DNA from: Pararhizobium polonicum
GTDB lineage: Bacteria > Pseudomonadota > Alphaproteobacteria > Rhizobiales > Rhizobiaceae
Direction: 5' to 3'
Assembly (NCBI RefSeq): GCF_001687365.1
Contig: NZ_LGLV01000012.1
Location: 124,001-188,000, forward strand
Length of the DNA stretch: 64,000 nt
Below, in pieces: positions 16,680 through 25,718 of the stretch. Under the pieces are notes generated by a model. The model did no database searches. It was not told the origin of the DNA and saw only the letters and a program-made list of their open reading frames with translations. Positions within the stretch are counted from its first letter, which is position 1, and each line of letters opens with the position of its first letter. The translations under genes were made by a program, and so were the position numbers.

Positions 16680-18251
16680 TCAAGTGAAGGCGTCGGGCAT
16701 CGAATCCTTCTTCTTGGCGATGTAATCGAGAAGAGCCGCATCGATGGCCGGGTCCAGCGGCGGCCGCTCATAATGTTCCAGCCAGCTGCGGGCAAGCGCA
16801 TTGGCGCGCTGCTCGACACGTTTCTCACCCTCGATTTCCCACTGCTCGAAGGAATTGTTGTCGGCCAGCGCCGAACGGTAGAACGCCGTCTGGAAATTGG
16901 CCTGCGTATGGGCGCAGCCGAGATAGTGGCTGCCGGGGCCGACTTCGCGGATGGCATCCAGCGCCTGGGCGTTTTCGGAAAGATCAACGCCCTCGGCCAT
17001 CTTCTGCATCATGCCGAGCTGGTCCTGATCGATCATGAACTTCTCGTAGGAAGAGACCAGACCGCCTTCGAGCCAGCCAGCCGCATGCAGCACGAAGTTG
17101 GTGCCGGCGAGCAGCGTCATGTTCAGCGTGTTGGCCGATTCGTGCGCCGCCTGCGCATCCGGAACCTTGGAGCCGCAGAGCGAGCCACCGGTACGGAACG
17201 GCAGGCCGAGACGGCGGGCGAGCTGGGCTGCGCCATAGGAGACCAGCGACGGCTCCGGCGTGCCGAAGGTCGGGGCGCCCGATTGCATCGAGATCGAGGC
17301 GGCGAAGGTGCCGAACAGCACCGGTGCGCCGGGCCGGATCAGCTGCGTGAATGCGGCACCGGCCAGCACTTCGGCCAGAATCTGGGTCAGGGTCCCTGCC
17401 ACCGTCACCGGGCTCATGGCACCGGAGAGAATGAACGGCGAGACGACGCAGGCCTGATTGTGCCGGGCATAGACTTTCAGCGCGCCCACCATGGTTTCGT
17501 CGAAGACCATCGGCGAGTTGGCATTGATGAGGTTGAGCGTCACGCAATTGTTTTCGACGAAATCGTCGCCGAAGACGAGCTTGGCCATGGCGATCGTGTC
17601 TTCGGCGCGTTCCGGCGCCGTGACGGACCCCATGAACGGTTTGTCGGAATATTTGATATGGCTGTAGACCATGTCGAGATGGCGCTTGTTGACCGGAATA
17701 TCGACCGGCTCGCAGACGGTGCCGCCGGACGAGTGCATCGACGGCGCCATATAGGCGAGCTTCACGAAATTGCGGAAATCCTCGATCGTCGCGTAACGGC
17801 GCACGCCTTCGAGGTCGCGCACGAAGGGAGGGCCGTAGACCGGCGCAAAGACGGTCGCCTTGCCGCCGATATGCACGTTGCGCTCGGGATTGCGGGCATG
17901 CCAGGTGAAATTCGACGGCGCGGTCTTCAGGATTTCGCGGCACAGTCCCTTGGGAAAATGCACCCGCTCGCCCCGGACATCGGCGCCGGCTTGCCTCCAC
18001 AATGCCAGTGCTTCGGCATCCTCGCGGAATTCGATGCCGATCTCTTCCAGGATAAGGTCGGCATTGGCCTCGATCAGGCTCAAACCTTCCTCGTCAAGGA
18101 CCTCGTATTCGCGGATCTTGCGGGTGATATAGGGAAGCGAGGGGGCGGCACCACCGCCGGTGCGCGAGGCCCGTCTTGCGGCAGCTCCACGGCCCTCGCC
18201 GCGCGAACGGCGTCCACCAGTCTCTTCCGTCTGTTCCGTCAGCTCAGTCAT
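16680..18251 (-). CDS. trimethylamine/glycine-betaine methyltransferase family protein (MttB superfamily, non-pyrrolysine)
   Basis: The 523-residue protein matches the MttB fold along its length (for example FAPVYGPPFVRDL, HSSGGTVCEPVDIP, LNLINANSPMVFDE, GGSLCGSK). True trimethylamine methyltransferases have an in-frame amber codon read as pyrrolysine; here the frame has no amber and no pyl genes are near. Non-pyrrolysine members such as MtgB of Desulfitobacterium demethylate glycine betaine and methylate a corrinoid protein. The betaine transporter, corrinoid protein and methyl-THF genes around it support a betaine-type substrate; proline betaine or carnitine remain possible. Residues 10-38 form an Arg/Gly/Ala-rich tail before the fold. 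I chose the ATG at 18251; a start 11 codons upstream is possible. Confidence 0.88.
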   Translation of the reverse strand: MTELTEQTEETGGRRSRGEGRGAAARRASRTGGGAAPSLPYITRKIREYEVLDEEGLSLIEANADLILEEIGIEFREDAEALALWRQAGADVRGERVHFPKGLCREILKTAPSNFTWHARNPERNVHIGGKATVFAPVYGPPFVRDLEGVRRYATIEDFRNFVKLAYMAPSMHSSGGTVCEPVDIPVNKRHLDMVYSHIKYSDKPFMGSVTAPERAEDTIAMAKLVFGDDFVENNCVTLNLINANSPMVFDETMVGALKVYARHNQACVVSPFILSGAMSPVTVAGTLTQILAEVLAGAAFTQLIRPGAPVLFGTFAASISMQSGAPTFGTPEPSLVSYGAAQLARRLGLPFRTGGSLCGSKVPDAQAAHESANTLNMTLLAGTNFVLHAAGWLEGGLVSSYEKFMIDQDQLGMMQKMAEGVDLSENAQALDAIREVGPGSHYLGCAHTQANFQTAFYRSALADNNSFEQWEIEGEKRVEQRANALARSWLEHYERPPLDPAIDAALLDYIAKKKDSMPDAFT

Positions 18252-18502
18252 TTCTGTATCCTCTCCCGCGCCTCGTCTGCGCACCTGTCGCGCCTATGCT
18301 ACCAAGCCTCAGCATCCGAACGGTTCTCAATGCGCCAACGGGTGGCGCAACTCGAACACGGTCAGCCCTTCTGTAGCCGCCAAGCCATATTGCAGGCGTT
18401 CGGCATTACGTTATCTTCGTTTGCCGTATAGCGGAGAAAGCGAGGCGTATACAGAGTCGTCTTCCACGCTAAATGTACCCAACGAGCCAAGAGTGAGAAA
18501 CC

Positions 18503-18826
18503 GTGTTAAATGCAACTTTTACGATTGACCGAGTTGAGTGGCACACGTCAACAATAGGCAACTCAGAGTCTCGTGAGAAAATCACGCTGCGATTCTTTGT
18601 TTTCGCGGATTTCCTGCAACGAAACGGTTTGGTTGCGCGCGAAATCGCCTCGTCGTTGGACTCTATCAACGATGATTTCGAAATAAATTCAGACGACCTC
18701 ACCGATGAAGGAATGACATTGGTGAGACTTGCCTATGATAAATGGCTAGGAAGAATCGACAGAGGAATGGACGTGAGGAATGTGAAGCTTTTTGAGAAAG
18801 CACTGACGCAGATTAGACCCGTATAA
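18503..18826 (+). CDS. unknown AT-rich 107-residue protein (possible insertion in the methyl-transfer module)
   Basis: The frame starts with GTG and encodes an acidic soluble protein (for example IASSLDSINDDFEINSDDL). Base and codon use (ATA, AAA, AAT, TTT) are clearly more AT-rich than in the flanking genes. There is no signal peptide, membrane segment or domain I recognise. It lies in the intergenic space between the divergent mttB and corrinoid-protein genes, where a shared promoter region would be expected. The character suggests a laterally acquired single gene, but no mobile-element ends were seen. Confidence 0.6.
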   Translation: MLNATFTIDRVEWHTSTIGNSESREKITLRFFVFADFLQRNGLVAREIASSLDSINDDFEINSDDLTDEGMTLVRLAYDKWLGRIDRGMDVRNVKLFEKALTQIRPV

Positions 18827-19024
18827 ATTGACGAACGCCGAAACGAAATGTCAGCGAATGAATGAATATGGAGGCTGATATGAATTTCACAATTTGCGCT
18901 TCGTCGCTTTCTGCCGCATGCCGCGTCGCTTTCGAAAGCAGTTTTGACGAATAATCCAACTAAGTATAGTGCGTTGCGTCGGGGAGGTTGAGCCTGACAG
19001 CGCCAGGAACCGAGGAAACCTATC

Positions 19025-19723
19025 ATGGCAGACGACGAAATCATTCTCGAGGATCTTTCCGACGACGAACTCGTGCAGCAGATGCATGACGACCTCTATG
19101 ACGGCCTGAAGGAAGAAATCGAGGACGCGACCAACATCCTCCTCAAACGCGGCTGGGCGCCCTACGACATCCTGACCCAGGCACTTGTCGAAGGCATGCG
19201 CATCGTCGGCGTCGATTTCCGCGACGGTATCCTGTTCGTGCCCGAAGTGCTTTTGTCGGCCAATGCCATGAAGGCCGGCATGTTCATCCTGCGGCCCCTG
19301 CTCGCCGCCACCGGCGCCCCCAAGCAGGGCAAGATGGTCATCGGCACCGTCAAGGGCGATATCCATGACATCGGCAAGAACCTCGTCGGCATGATGATGG
19401 AAGGTGCCGGCTTCGACGTCATCGATCTCGGCATCAACAATCCGGTCGAAAACTATCTGGACGCCATCGAGCGCGAAAAGCCCGATATCCTCGGCATGTC
19501 CGCGCTTCTGACCACAACCATGCCCTATATGAAGGTCGTGATCGACACGATGAAGGAAAAGGGCATGCGCGACGACTATGTCATCCTGGTCGGCGGCGCG
19601 CCGCTGAACGAGGAATTCGGCAAGGCCGTGGGCGCGGATGCCTATTGCCGCGATGCCGCCGTTGCCGTGGAAACCGCCAAGGAATTCATGAAGCGCAAGC
19701 ACAATCAACTGGCCGGCGCCTGA
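19025..19723 (+). CDS. corrinoid (B12-binding) methyl-carrier protein, MtbC/MttC family
   Basis: The 232-residue protein is a dedicated corrinoid carrier. A helical cap (B12-binding_2, residues about 10-95) precedes a Rossmann-like B12 domain with the base-off motif DxHxxG (Asp112, His114, Gly117 in GDIHDIGKN) and the nucleotide-loop contacts MSALLTTTM and LVGGAPLN. It accepts a methyl group from the MttB homologue and passes it to the methyl-THF transferase at 24374. The sequence is the size of MttC/MtgC/MtbC, not of methionine synthase. It begins a long plus-strand series of one-carbon genes. A terminator at 19744-19780 lies immediately after it. Confidence 0.94.
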   Translation: MADDEIILEDLSDDELVQQMHDDLYDGLKEEIEDATNILLKRGWAPYDILTQALVEGMRIVGVDFRDGILFVPEVLLSANAMKAGMFILRPLLAATGAPKQGKMVIGTVKGDIHDIGKNLVGMMMEGAGFDVIDLGINNPVENYLDAIEREKPDILGMSALLTTTMPYMKVVIDTMKEKGMRDDYVILVGGAPLNEEFGKAVGADAYCRDAAVAVETAKEFMKRKHNQLAGA

Positions 19724-19743
19724 TCAATCTCTTTTGACCATGA

Positions 19744-19780
19744 AAAACCGGCCACGCTGATGAAAAGCGCGGCCGGTTTT
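19744..19780 (+). terminator. terminator after the corrinoid protein gene
   Basis: The arms AAAACCGGCC and GGCCGGTTTT, extended by inner pairing, are followed by CTTAT. It separates the corrinoid protein from the DUF1638 gene and may also serve the convergent small lipoprotein gene. Confidence 0.75.
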
Positions 19781-19800
19781 CTTATATCCGGGTTCAGCCG

Positions 19801-19959
19801 TTATCTGGCAGCGCGGTCAACCTTGCGGCCGGCATCCTTGGTCGCATCCACCGTGTTGGCGGCGTCCTGACCTATCCCGCGAATGGTGTTGCCGCATGAC
19901 GCGAGCGTGGTGATCGAGAACAGGACGAGGCCAATGGTGGCGATTGTCTTTGCTGTCAT
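19801..19959 (-). CDS. small entericidin-like lipoprotein
   Basis: A 52-residue protein begins MTAKTIATIGLVLFSITTLASCGNT: an n-region, a hydrophobic core and a lipobox (LASC) giving a lipidated cysteine at about residue 22. The short mature part, with NTIRGIGQDAANTVDAT and a basic end, fits the entericidin A/B family. Such proteins are membrane-associated and often stress-induced; function is not well defined. It is convergent with the corrinoid protein gene. Confidence 0.85.
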   Translation of the reverse strand: MTAKTIATIGLVLFSITTLASCGNTIRGIGQDAANTVDATKDAGRKVDRAAR

Positions 19960-20018
19960 GGTGGGGTTTCCTTACACTGGTGACGGGTAACATTGACGTG
20001 GAAGAAAGATCTTCGGCT

Positions 20019-20618
20019 ATGGAACGCACGAACGCGGAAAAAGTTCACGTCATCGGTTGCGGTGCGATCGCCCGTGAAATCCTCGCCGTCTGCGCGGCCA
20101 ACAGGCTCAGTCATATCGACCTCGCCTGCTTGCCCGCGATCTGGCACAACACCCCCGACAAGATCACGCCCGGCATCAAAAACGCCATCGACAAGGCACG
20201 CGCCGAAGGTTTCGGCCGCATCTTCGTCGCCTATGCCGATTGCGGCACCGGCGGCCTGCTCGACAGGCTCTGCGAAGAAGAAAAGGTCGAGCGGATTGCC
20301 GGACCGCACTGTTTTTCCTTCTTTGCCGGCAATGCCGCCTTCGACGCCGGCTGGGACGAGGACTTCACGTCGTTTTTTCTCACCGATTTCCTCGCCCGCC
20401 AGTTCGAGGCCTTCGTCGTCGAACCGCTCGGCCTCGACCGCCATCCGGAACTGCGCGACATGTATTTCGGGCATTACAGGAAGCTCGTCTACCTCTCGCA
20501 GGTCGAGGACGAGACGCTGCAGCAAAAGGCGAAAGCTGCGGCTGAGACGCTAGGCCTTGCCTACGAATACCGCTTCACCGGTTATGGCGATCTGACGCCG
20601 GCCTTGCTGCACGCCTGA
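20019..20618 (+). CDS. DUF1638 protein of the methyl-transfer module
   Basis: The 199-residue soluble protein begins KVHVIGCGAIAREIL and contains LPAIWHNTPDKITPGI, VAYADCGTGGLLD and PHCFSFFAG, the conserved blocks of DUF1638. Two or three conserved Cys/His residues in these blocks hint at metal or corrinoid chemistry. Members of this family are often found beside MttB-type methyltransferases and corrinoid proteins, as here; its biochemical role is not established. The ATG at 20019 (MERTNAEK) was chosen; the open frame upstream crosses the lipoprotein gene. Confidence 0.85.
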   Translation: MERTNAEKVHVIGCGAIAREILAVCAANRLSHIDLACLPAIWHNTPDKITPGIKNAIDKARAEGFGRIFVAYADCGTGGLLDRLCEEEKVERIAGPHCFSFFAGNAAFDAGWDEDFTSFFLTDFLARQFEAFVVEPLGLDRHPELRDMYFGHYRKLVYLSQVEDETLQQKAKAAAETLGLAYEYRFTGYGDLTPALLHA

Positions 20619-20742
20619 TCGCTGCGGAAACCATCTGTTAGCCTTGCGCCCATTTTTGCAGCGACGGTCGCATTTGATTTAAGTGCATCGTAACGGCTGC
20701 CCGCCAAAATCGCCCGAACAACCACAACAAAAGGTGACGGGG

Positions 20743-21387
20743 ATGACGGACACTTTCGCGACAGGCGTATCACCGAGGACTGCAACGCGCAGCCACCATC
20801 CCCAGCAGCTTTCACAGCTTCTGCGCAATCTCTCGCTCAATGCCGGACCGAAAATCACATTGCGCGACCTCGCCGCCGCCATGGAAGACCGCTCGTTCGG
20901 CGCCTTCCTCGTCGTCTTTGCCCTTCCCAATCTCATTCCGCTGCCGCCGGGCGCCACCTTCATCCTGGGCCTGCCGCTGATCTTCATTGCCTGGCAGATG
21001 TTTGCGTCGCGCCGCACCGGCATCTGGCTGCCGAAACGCATGGGCGACTACGCCTTTGACAACACCACCTTCTTCGTCTTCGTCAACCGCATCTCGCCCT
21101 GGCTTCAGCGGGCCGAAACGCTGATCAAGCCGCGCGCCTGGTTTCTCGGCAGCCGTTTTGCCGAACGGCTGGTCGGCCTTCTGGCCCTCATCCTGGCGGT
21201 CGTCATCTTCCTGCCCATTCCCTTCGGCAACTGGCTTCCGGCCTTCGCGCTTGCCGTCATCGGCTTTGCCCACACCGAACGGGATGGTCTCGGTCTTGCA
21301 GCGGGTGCCCTGATCGGCATTCTCTCGCTCGCCGTCGCAGGCACCGTCATTTTCGCGGCAGGCGCAGTCCTCGCCTTCCTCTTTTAA
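20743..21387 (+). CDS. exoD: ExoD-family exopolysaccharide-related membrane protein
   Basis: The 214-residue protein has a short cytoplasmic start and four hydrophobic segments, with the ExoD-family blocks MEDRSFGAFLVVFALPNLIPLPPG (about 47-70) and the second paired repeat around FLPIPFGNWLPAFALAVIGFA. ExoD of Sinorhizobium affects exopolysaccharide production and alkaline tolerance; its biochemical role is unknown. I used the ATG at 20743 with GGTGACGGGG upstream. Its presence among methyl-transfer genes may be positional only. Confidence 0.88.
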   Translation: MTDTFATGVSPRTATRSHHPQQLSQLLRNLSLNAGPKITLRDLAAAMEDRSFGAFLVVFALPNLIPLPPGATFILGLPLIFIAWQMFASRRTGIWLPKRMGDYAFDNTTFFVFVNRISPWLQRAETLIKPRAWFLGSRFAERLVGLLALILAVVIFLPIPFGNWLPAFALAVIGFAHTERDGLGLAAGALIGILSLAVAGTVIFAAGAVLAFLF

Positions 21388-21407
21388 GCTGGACCGTGAT
21401 CGCCCGC

Positions 21408-22184
21408 ATGACCTCCGCAGCCGACAAACCGATCGTGATCGTCACCGCCGGCGGACGCAATCCGCAGATCCTGATCAATGCGATCCATGCCCGCTCAAGC
21501 AATGTCACGGTCCTGCTGGAACAACCGGAATCCAAGAAACATTTCCTCAAGCGCCGTATCCGCAAACTGGGCCTCGTCACCGCGCTCGGCCAACTGGCCA
21601 CCATGATCGCCTCGAAATTCGGCAAACGCTTCACCGAGAAACGGGCAGCAGAAATCCTGCGCCTCTATGACGCCGACGATCGCGAGAACCCCACGGTCCC
21701 GGTCATCGCCTTAGACTCGGTCAACACGCCATCGGCGATCGAGCATATCCGAGCGATCAATCCCGCCGTCGTCTTTCTGGTCAGCTGTCGCATGCTCTCC
21801 GCTTCGACGCTTCAGGCCATGCCCTGCCCGGTCATCAATTTCCATGCCGGCATCAATCCGCAATATCGTGGCCTGATGGGCGGATACTGGGCGCGGGTTG
21901 AAAACGACGAGGGCAATTTCGGCGCGACCGTGCATCTGGTCGATACCGGTGTCGATACCGGCGATATTCTCTATCAATCGCGCATGACACCGTCGAAAAG
22001 CGACACGATGCACACCTATCCGCTGCTCCAGACGGCAGCCTCCACGGATATCGCCATCCGCGCCATCGACGACGCGCTGTCAGGCAGCCTCAAGCCCGTG
22101 CCCGCAAACGGCACGTCACGCCAGTGGTATCATCCGCCGATCTGGATGTGGCTCTGGAATGGCTTCTCTCGCGGCATCTGGTAG
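21408..22184 (+). CDS. formyltransferase-fold protein
   Basis: The 258-residue protein has a formyl-transferase fold: a Rossmann-like start (KPIVIVTAGGRNPQ), the conserved INFHAGINPQYRGLMGGYWA segment holding the catalytic Asn/His pair typical of formyltransferases, and the VHLVDTGVDTGDIL segment. Relatives use 10-formyl-THF to formylate GAR, Met-tRNA or sugar amines. It lacks the extra domain of Fmt and does not match PurN closely. Because it lies in a THF one-carbon cluster, a role with formyl-THF is plausible, but the acceptor is unknown; a sugar or lipid-linked amine is also possible. GTG at 21396 is an alternative start. Confidence 0.75.
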   Translation: MTSAADKPIVIVTAGGRNPQILINAIHARSSNVTVLLEQPESKKHFLKRRIRKLGLVTALGQLATMIASKFGKRFTEKRAAEILRLYDADDRENPTVPVIALDSVNTPSAIEHIRAINPAVVFLVSCRMLSASTLQAMPCPVINFHAGINPQYRGLMGGYWARVENDEGNFGATVHLVDTGVDTGDILYQSRMTPSKSDTMHTYPLLQTAASTDIAIRAIDDALSGSLKPVPANGTSRQWYHPPIWMWLWNGFSRGIW

Positions 22185-22296
22185 TTATGTCGTCAACACG
22201 GAAGACAAGTCGCTTTTGAGCATGACGCGCGTCGTGGCAAGGTGAGCCATGACGCAGCAAGATGCGCATTGTCGGACAAGAGGAGATTTTGGGCAT

Positions 22297-22599
22297 ATGG
22301 CAGATCGCATTATCGTTTACTGGCGCGATATTCCTGCGCAGGTCATCATCAAGCAGGGCCGCAAAACCGCCAAGCGCGAGCTGACCCTGCGCTTTACCGA
22401 AGCGATCGACATGTGCGCCATGCGCACCGGGGCCGCCGATAGCGGCGATTATCTGGCCGAATGGCGCAAGGCCGATCCGACACCGGTTTCCGACGATCTG
22501 GAGCTTGAGGCCGACAAGGCCGCGGCCGAACTCGAAGCGGCCTATGACAAGGAGCGCCTGGTCGCCCTCGTCAAATCCGGCGGCAAAGACAATGGCTGA
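22297..22599 (+). CDS. 'virulence factor'-family small protein of the methyl-THF operon
   Basis: The 100-residue soluble protein (MADRIIVYWRDIPAQVIIKQ) fits the family annotated only as virulence factor (Virulence_fact). AGGAG lies 12 bases before the ATG. Its last 8 bases overlap the MTHFR C-terminal-domain gene, so it belongs to the same operon. The family name does not describe a function; consistent linkage to methyl-THF genes suggests a role in corrinoid or folate methyl transfer. Confidence 0.8.
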   Translation: MADRIIVYWRDIPAQVIIKQGRKTAKRELTLRFTEAIDMCAMRTGAADSGDYLAEWRKADPTPVSDDLELEADKAAAELEAAYDKERLVALVKSGGKDNG

Positions 22600-23173
22600 C
22601 GCGAAACCCGGCAATGCCGCCCCTGCGAAGAAGGCTGCGACCGGAGCCTATACACCGTCAGGCGTCTCGCCCAACCGCCGCGCCCGCCGCAGCTACACCA
22701 TTCGCCTCTGGGCCGTGCGCCACTCGCGCTTTCTCGAATGGTTCTATCACCGCTTCGCCGATGTCTTCCTGCTTCTCCATCCGCTGTGGAAGGCGATCGG
22801 CTACAGCCGCGTGGAAACGCCAATCACCTTCATCGAGCGCAACGTCAAGGGCCTTCTGTTCGACTGTCGCATGTGCGGCCAGTGCGCGCTGTCGTCGACG
22901 GGCATGTCCTGCCCGATGAACTGCCCCAAGCAGTTGCGCAACGGCCCCTGCGGCGGCGTGCGCGCCAACGGCAATTGTGAAGTCGAGCCGGATATGCCCT
23001 GCGTCTGGGTCAAGGCCTGGGAAGGCTCGCGCAATATGGTGAACGGGGATGCGATCATGAATGTGCAGAAACCCGTCAACCAGTCGCTGCGGGAAACCTC
23101 TTCCTGGCTGCGCGTCACCGCGCAGGCCGCCGAAGCCCGCGAAACAGCGGCTGCCGCCGCAAAGGACGCCTGA
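22592..23173 (+). CDS. MTHFR C-terminal-domain (MTHFR_C) iron-sulfur protein
   Basis: The 193-residue protein corresponds to the MTHFR_C domain that accompanies MetF-like proteins in acetogens and in corrinoid methyl-transfer clusters. Its key segment is CRMCGQCALSSTGMSCP, followed by NCPKQLRNGPCGG, a cysteine-rich array of the kind that binds an iron-sulfur cluster or zinc. In acetogens this partner links the reductase to electron carriers; here it may let MTHFR run in the oxidative direction. It overlaps the preceding gene by 8 bases and is followed after 3 bases by the MTHFR gene. A start at 22505 inside the preceding gene is unlikely. Confidence 0.85.
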   Translation: MADAKPGNAAPAKKAATGAYTPSGVSPNRRARRSYTIRLWAVRHSRFLEWFYHRFADVFLLLHPLWKAIGYSRVETPITFIERNVKGLLFDCRMCGQCALSSTGMSCPMNCPKQLRNGPCGGVRANGNCEVEPDMPCVWVKAWEGSRNMVNGDAIMNVQKPVNQSLRETSSWLRVTAQAAEARETAAAAAKDA

Positions 23174-23176
23174 CGC

Positions 23177-24271
23177 ATGGCCCATATCGATGAAAACCCG
23201 CTCGGCCGTCACCTTCCGCTTGATCCCCTGCCCGGCCATTCCTCGCGCGGCCGTCTGGAGCGCGTGCTGCGGCGCGGCGAATTCGCCGTGACCGCCGAAC
23301 TCAACCCGCCCGACAGCGCCAATCCGGAAGACGTCTATGAGCGCGCCGCGATCTTCGAGGGCTGGGTGGATGGCATCAACGCTGTCGATGCGTCCGGCGC
23401 CAACTGCCACATGTCGTCGGTCGGCATCTGCGCGCTTCTGACCCGCATGGGCTACGCGCCGATCATGCAGATCGCCTGCCGCGACAAGAACCGCATCGCC
23501 ATCCAGGGCGATGTGCTGGGGGCCGCCGCCATGGGCGTCACCAACATCATGTGCCTGACCGGCGACGGCGTGCAGGCCGGCGACCAGCCGGGCGCCAAGC
23601 CGGTCTTCGATCTCGACTGCATGTCGCTGCTCGAAACCGTGCGGATCATGCGCGACAACGGCAAGTTCCTCTCCGGCCGCAAGCTGACGACGCCGCCGCA
23701 GGTCTTTCTCGGTGCGGCGATCAATCCGTTTGCGCCGCCCTACGATTTCCGTCCCTACCGTCTCGGCAAGAAGATCGAGGCCGGCGCGCAGTTCGTCCAG
23801 AGCCAGTATTGCTTCGACGTGCCGATGTTCCGCGACTACATGAACAAGGTGCGCGACCTCGGCTTCGACGAGAAATGCTTCATTCTCGTCGGCGTCGGAC
23901 CGCTCGCCTCGGCAAAGACCGCCAACTGGATCCGCAACAATGTGCCCGGCATCCATATCCCGGATGCGATCATCAAGCGGCTGGAAGGTGCGCAGGATCA
24001 GAAGAAGGAAGGCAAGCAGCTCTGCATCGATATCATCAACGAGGTGAAGGAGATCAAGGGCGTTTCCGGCGTGCATGTGATGGCCTACCGGCAGGAGGAA
24101 TATGTCGCCGAGATCGTCCATGAATCCGGCGTTTTGAAGGGCCGCACGCCGTGGACGCGCGAATCCAATCCGGGCGACAGCCGCGTCGCCGAAAGGCTCG
24201 ATGCGATCCGCGATGGAAAACAGGAAAATCAGGAAGAAATGGCCGATGTCGCGGCCCATCGTCCGCATTGA
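23177..24271 (+). CDS. methylenetetrahydrofolate reductase
   Basis: This 364-residue TIM-barrel flavoenzyme interconverts methyl-THF and methylene-THF. Recognisable MetF blocks are FAVTAELNPPDSANP, NIMCLTGDGVQ, FLGAAINPFAPP and GAQFVQSQYCFD. It is one of the MetF-like proteins that pair with a separate MTHFR_C subunit (the gene just upstream), unlike the single-chain MetF used in methionine synthesis. In this cluster it would oxidise methyl-THF made from betaine methyl groups toward methylene-THF and C1 dissimilation; direction is inferred from context. A 102-base gap follows before the methyltransferase gene. Confidence 0.9.
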   Translation: MAHIDENPLGRHLPLDPLPGHSSRGRLERVLRRGEFAVTAELNPPDSANPEDVYERAAIFEGWVDGINAVDASGANCHMSSVGICALLTRMGYAPIMQIACRDKNRIAIQGDVLGAAAMGVTNIMCLTGDGVQAGDQPGAKPVFDLDCMSLLETVRIMRDNGKFLSGRKLTTPPQVFLGAAINPFAPPYDFRPYRLGKKIEAGAQFVQSQYCFDVPMFRDYMNKVRDLGFDEKCFILVGVGPLASAKTANWIRNNVPGIHIPDAIIKRLEGAQDQKKEGKQLCIDIINEVKEIKGVSGVHVMAYRQEEYVAEIVHESGVLKGRTPWTRESNPGDSRVAERLDAIRDGKQENQEEMADVAAHRPH

Positions 24272-24373
24272 AACATAGAGAATATGTGAGGCATGGCTGG
24301 GAGGCCGCGCCTTTGACAATCCCTTCCGGCGCTTGACAGAGATCAGACGCCCCACCGCCACAGAGGATCAGAC

Positions 24374-25330
<957 letters not shown>

Positions 25331-25349
25331 CCGCCAGAAAAGAGACGTG

Positions 25350-25691
25350 ATGTTTTTCAGTGCCGATCTGCTTGCCGAATTCACCAGCCTCTGGTTTCAG
25401 GCTCCGATGGTCATGTCCTCCCGCATGCAGGGTCTTGCCGCATCGGGCATGAACGGATCGACCGGCGGCCCGGCGGAAATCGGCCAGATGATCACCGAAA
25501 AACTGTCGGCGACAGTCGAAAGCGTCATGGCCGTCAATATGGCAATGGTGAAGGAAGGCACGATTGCCGCGACGGCAATGGCCACCGGCACCTTCGCCGG
25601 CTTGGCCGGCGCATCCGACCGGGTGGCAGTGGCAGCATTGAAACCCTACGGCAAGCGGGTTCGCGCCAACGCGCGGCGGCTAAGTGAATAA
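25350..25691 (+). CDS. unknown 113-residue protein between methyltransferase and corrinoid activator
   Basis: A Met- and Ala-rich protein (MFFSADLLAEFTSLWFQAP..., with many M residues in GLAASGMNGS and VMAVNMAMVK). It has no clear signal peptide; a weakly hydrophobic helical stretch lies near residues 50-80, and the C-terminus is basic. It has a tight operon position: 19 bases after the methyltransferase and 27 before the ASKHA gene. The composition recalls phasin-like granule or helix-bundle proteins, but I do not recognise a family. Conserved placement would argue for a module-specific role. Confidence 0.75.
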   Translation: MFFSADLLAEFTSLWFQAPMVMSSRMQGLAASGMNGSTGGPAEIGQMITEKLSATVESVMAVNMAMVKEGTIAATAMATGTFAGLAGASDRVAVAALKPYGKRVRANARRLSE

Positions 25692-25718
25692 GCCTGAGCA
25701 AATAGGAATGAACTGACC

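Noticed and set aside
16680-18251. Possible pyrrolysine-type trimethylamine methyltransferase
   Set aside because: The frame has no in-frame amber codon and no pylTSBCD genes are present in the window.
16554-18431. Long plus-strand open frame of 625 codons
   Set aside because: It lies antisense over the MttB homologue, is rich in Arg/His/Asp in the manner of GC-rich shadow frames, and has no domain or ribosome site.
18330-18431. Short frame of 33 codons before the AT-rich gene
   Set aside because: No ribosome site and no conserved character; it is the tail of a shadow frame.
22658-24361. Minus-strand open frame of 567 codons over the MTHFR genes
   Set aside because: Antisense to two well-supported genes; no family match.
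24272-24373. Possible SAM or cobalamin riboswitch before the methyl-THF methyltransferase
   Set aside because: The 102-base gap has none of the conserved B12 blocks seen at 1120-1400 and no recognisable SAM-II core.
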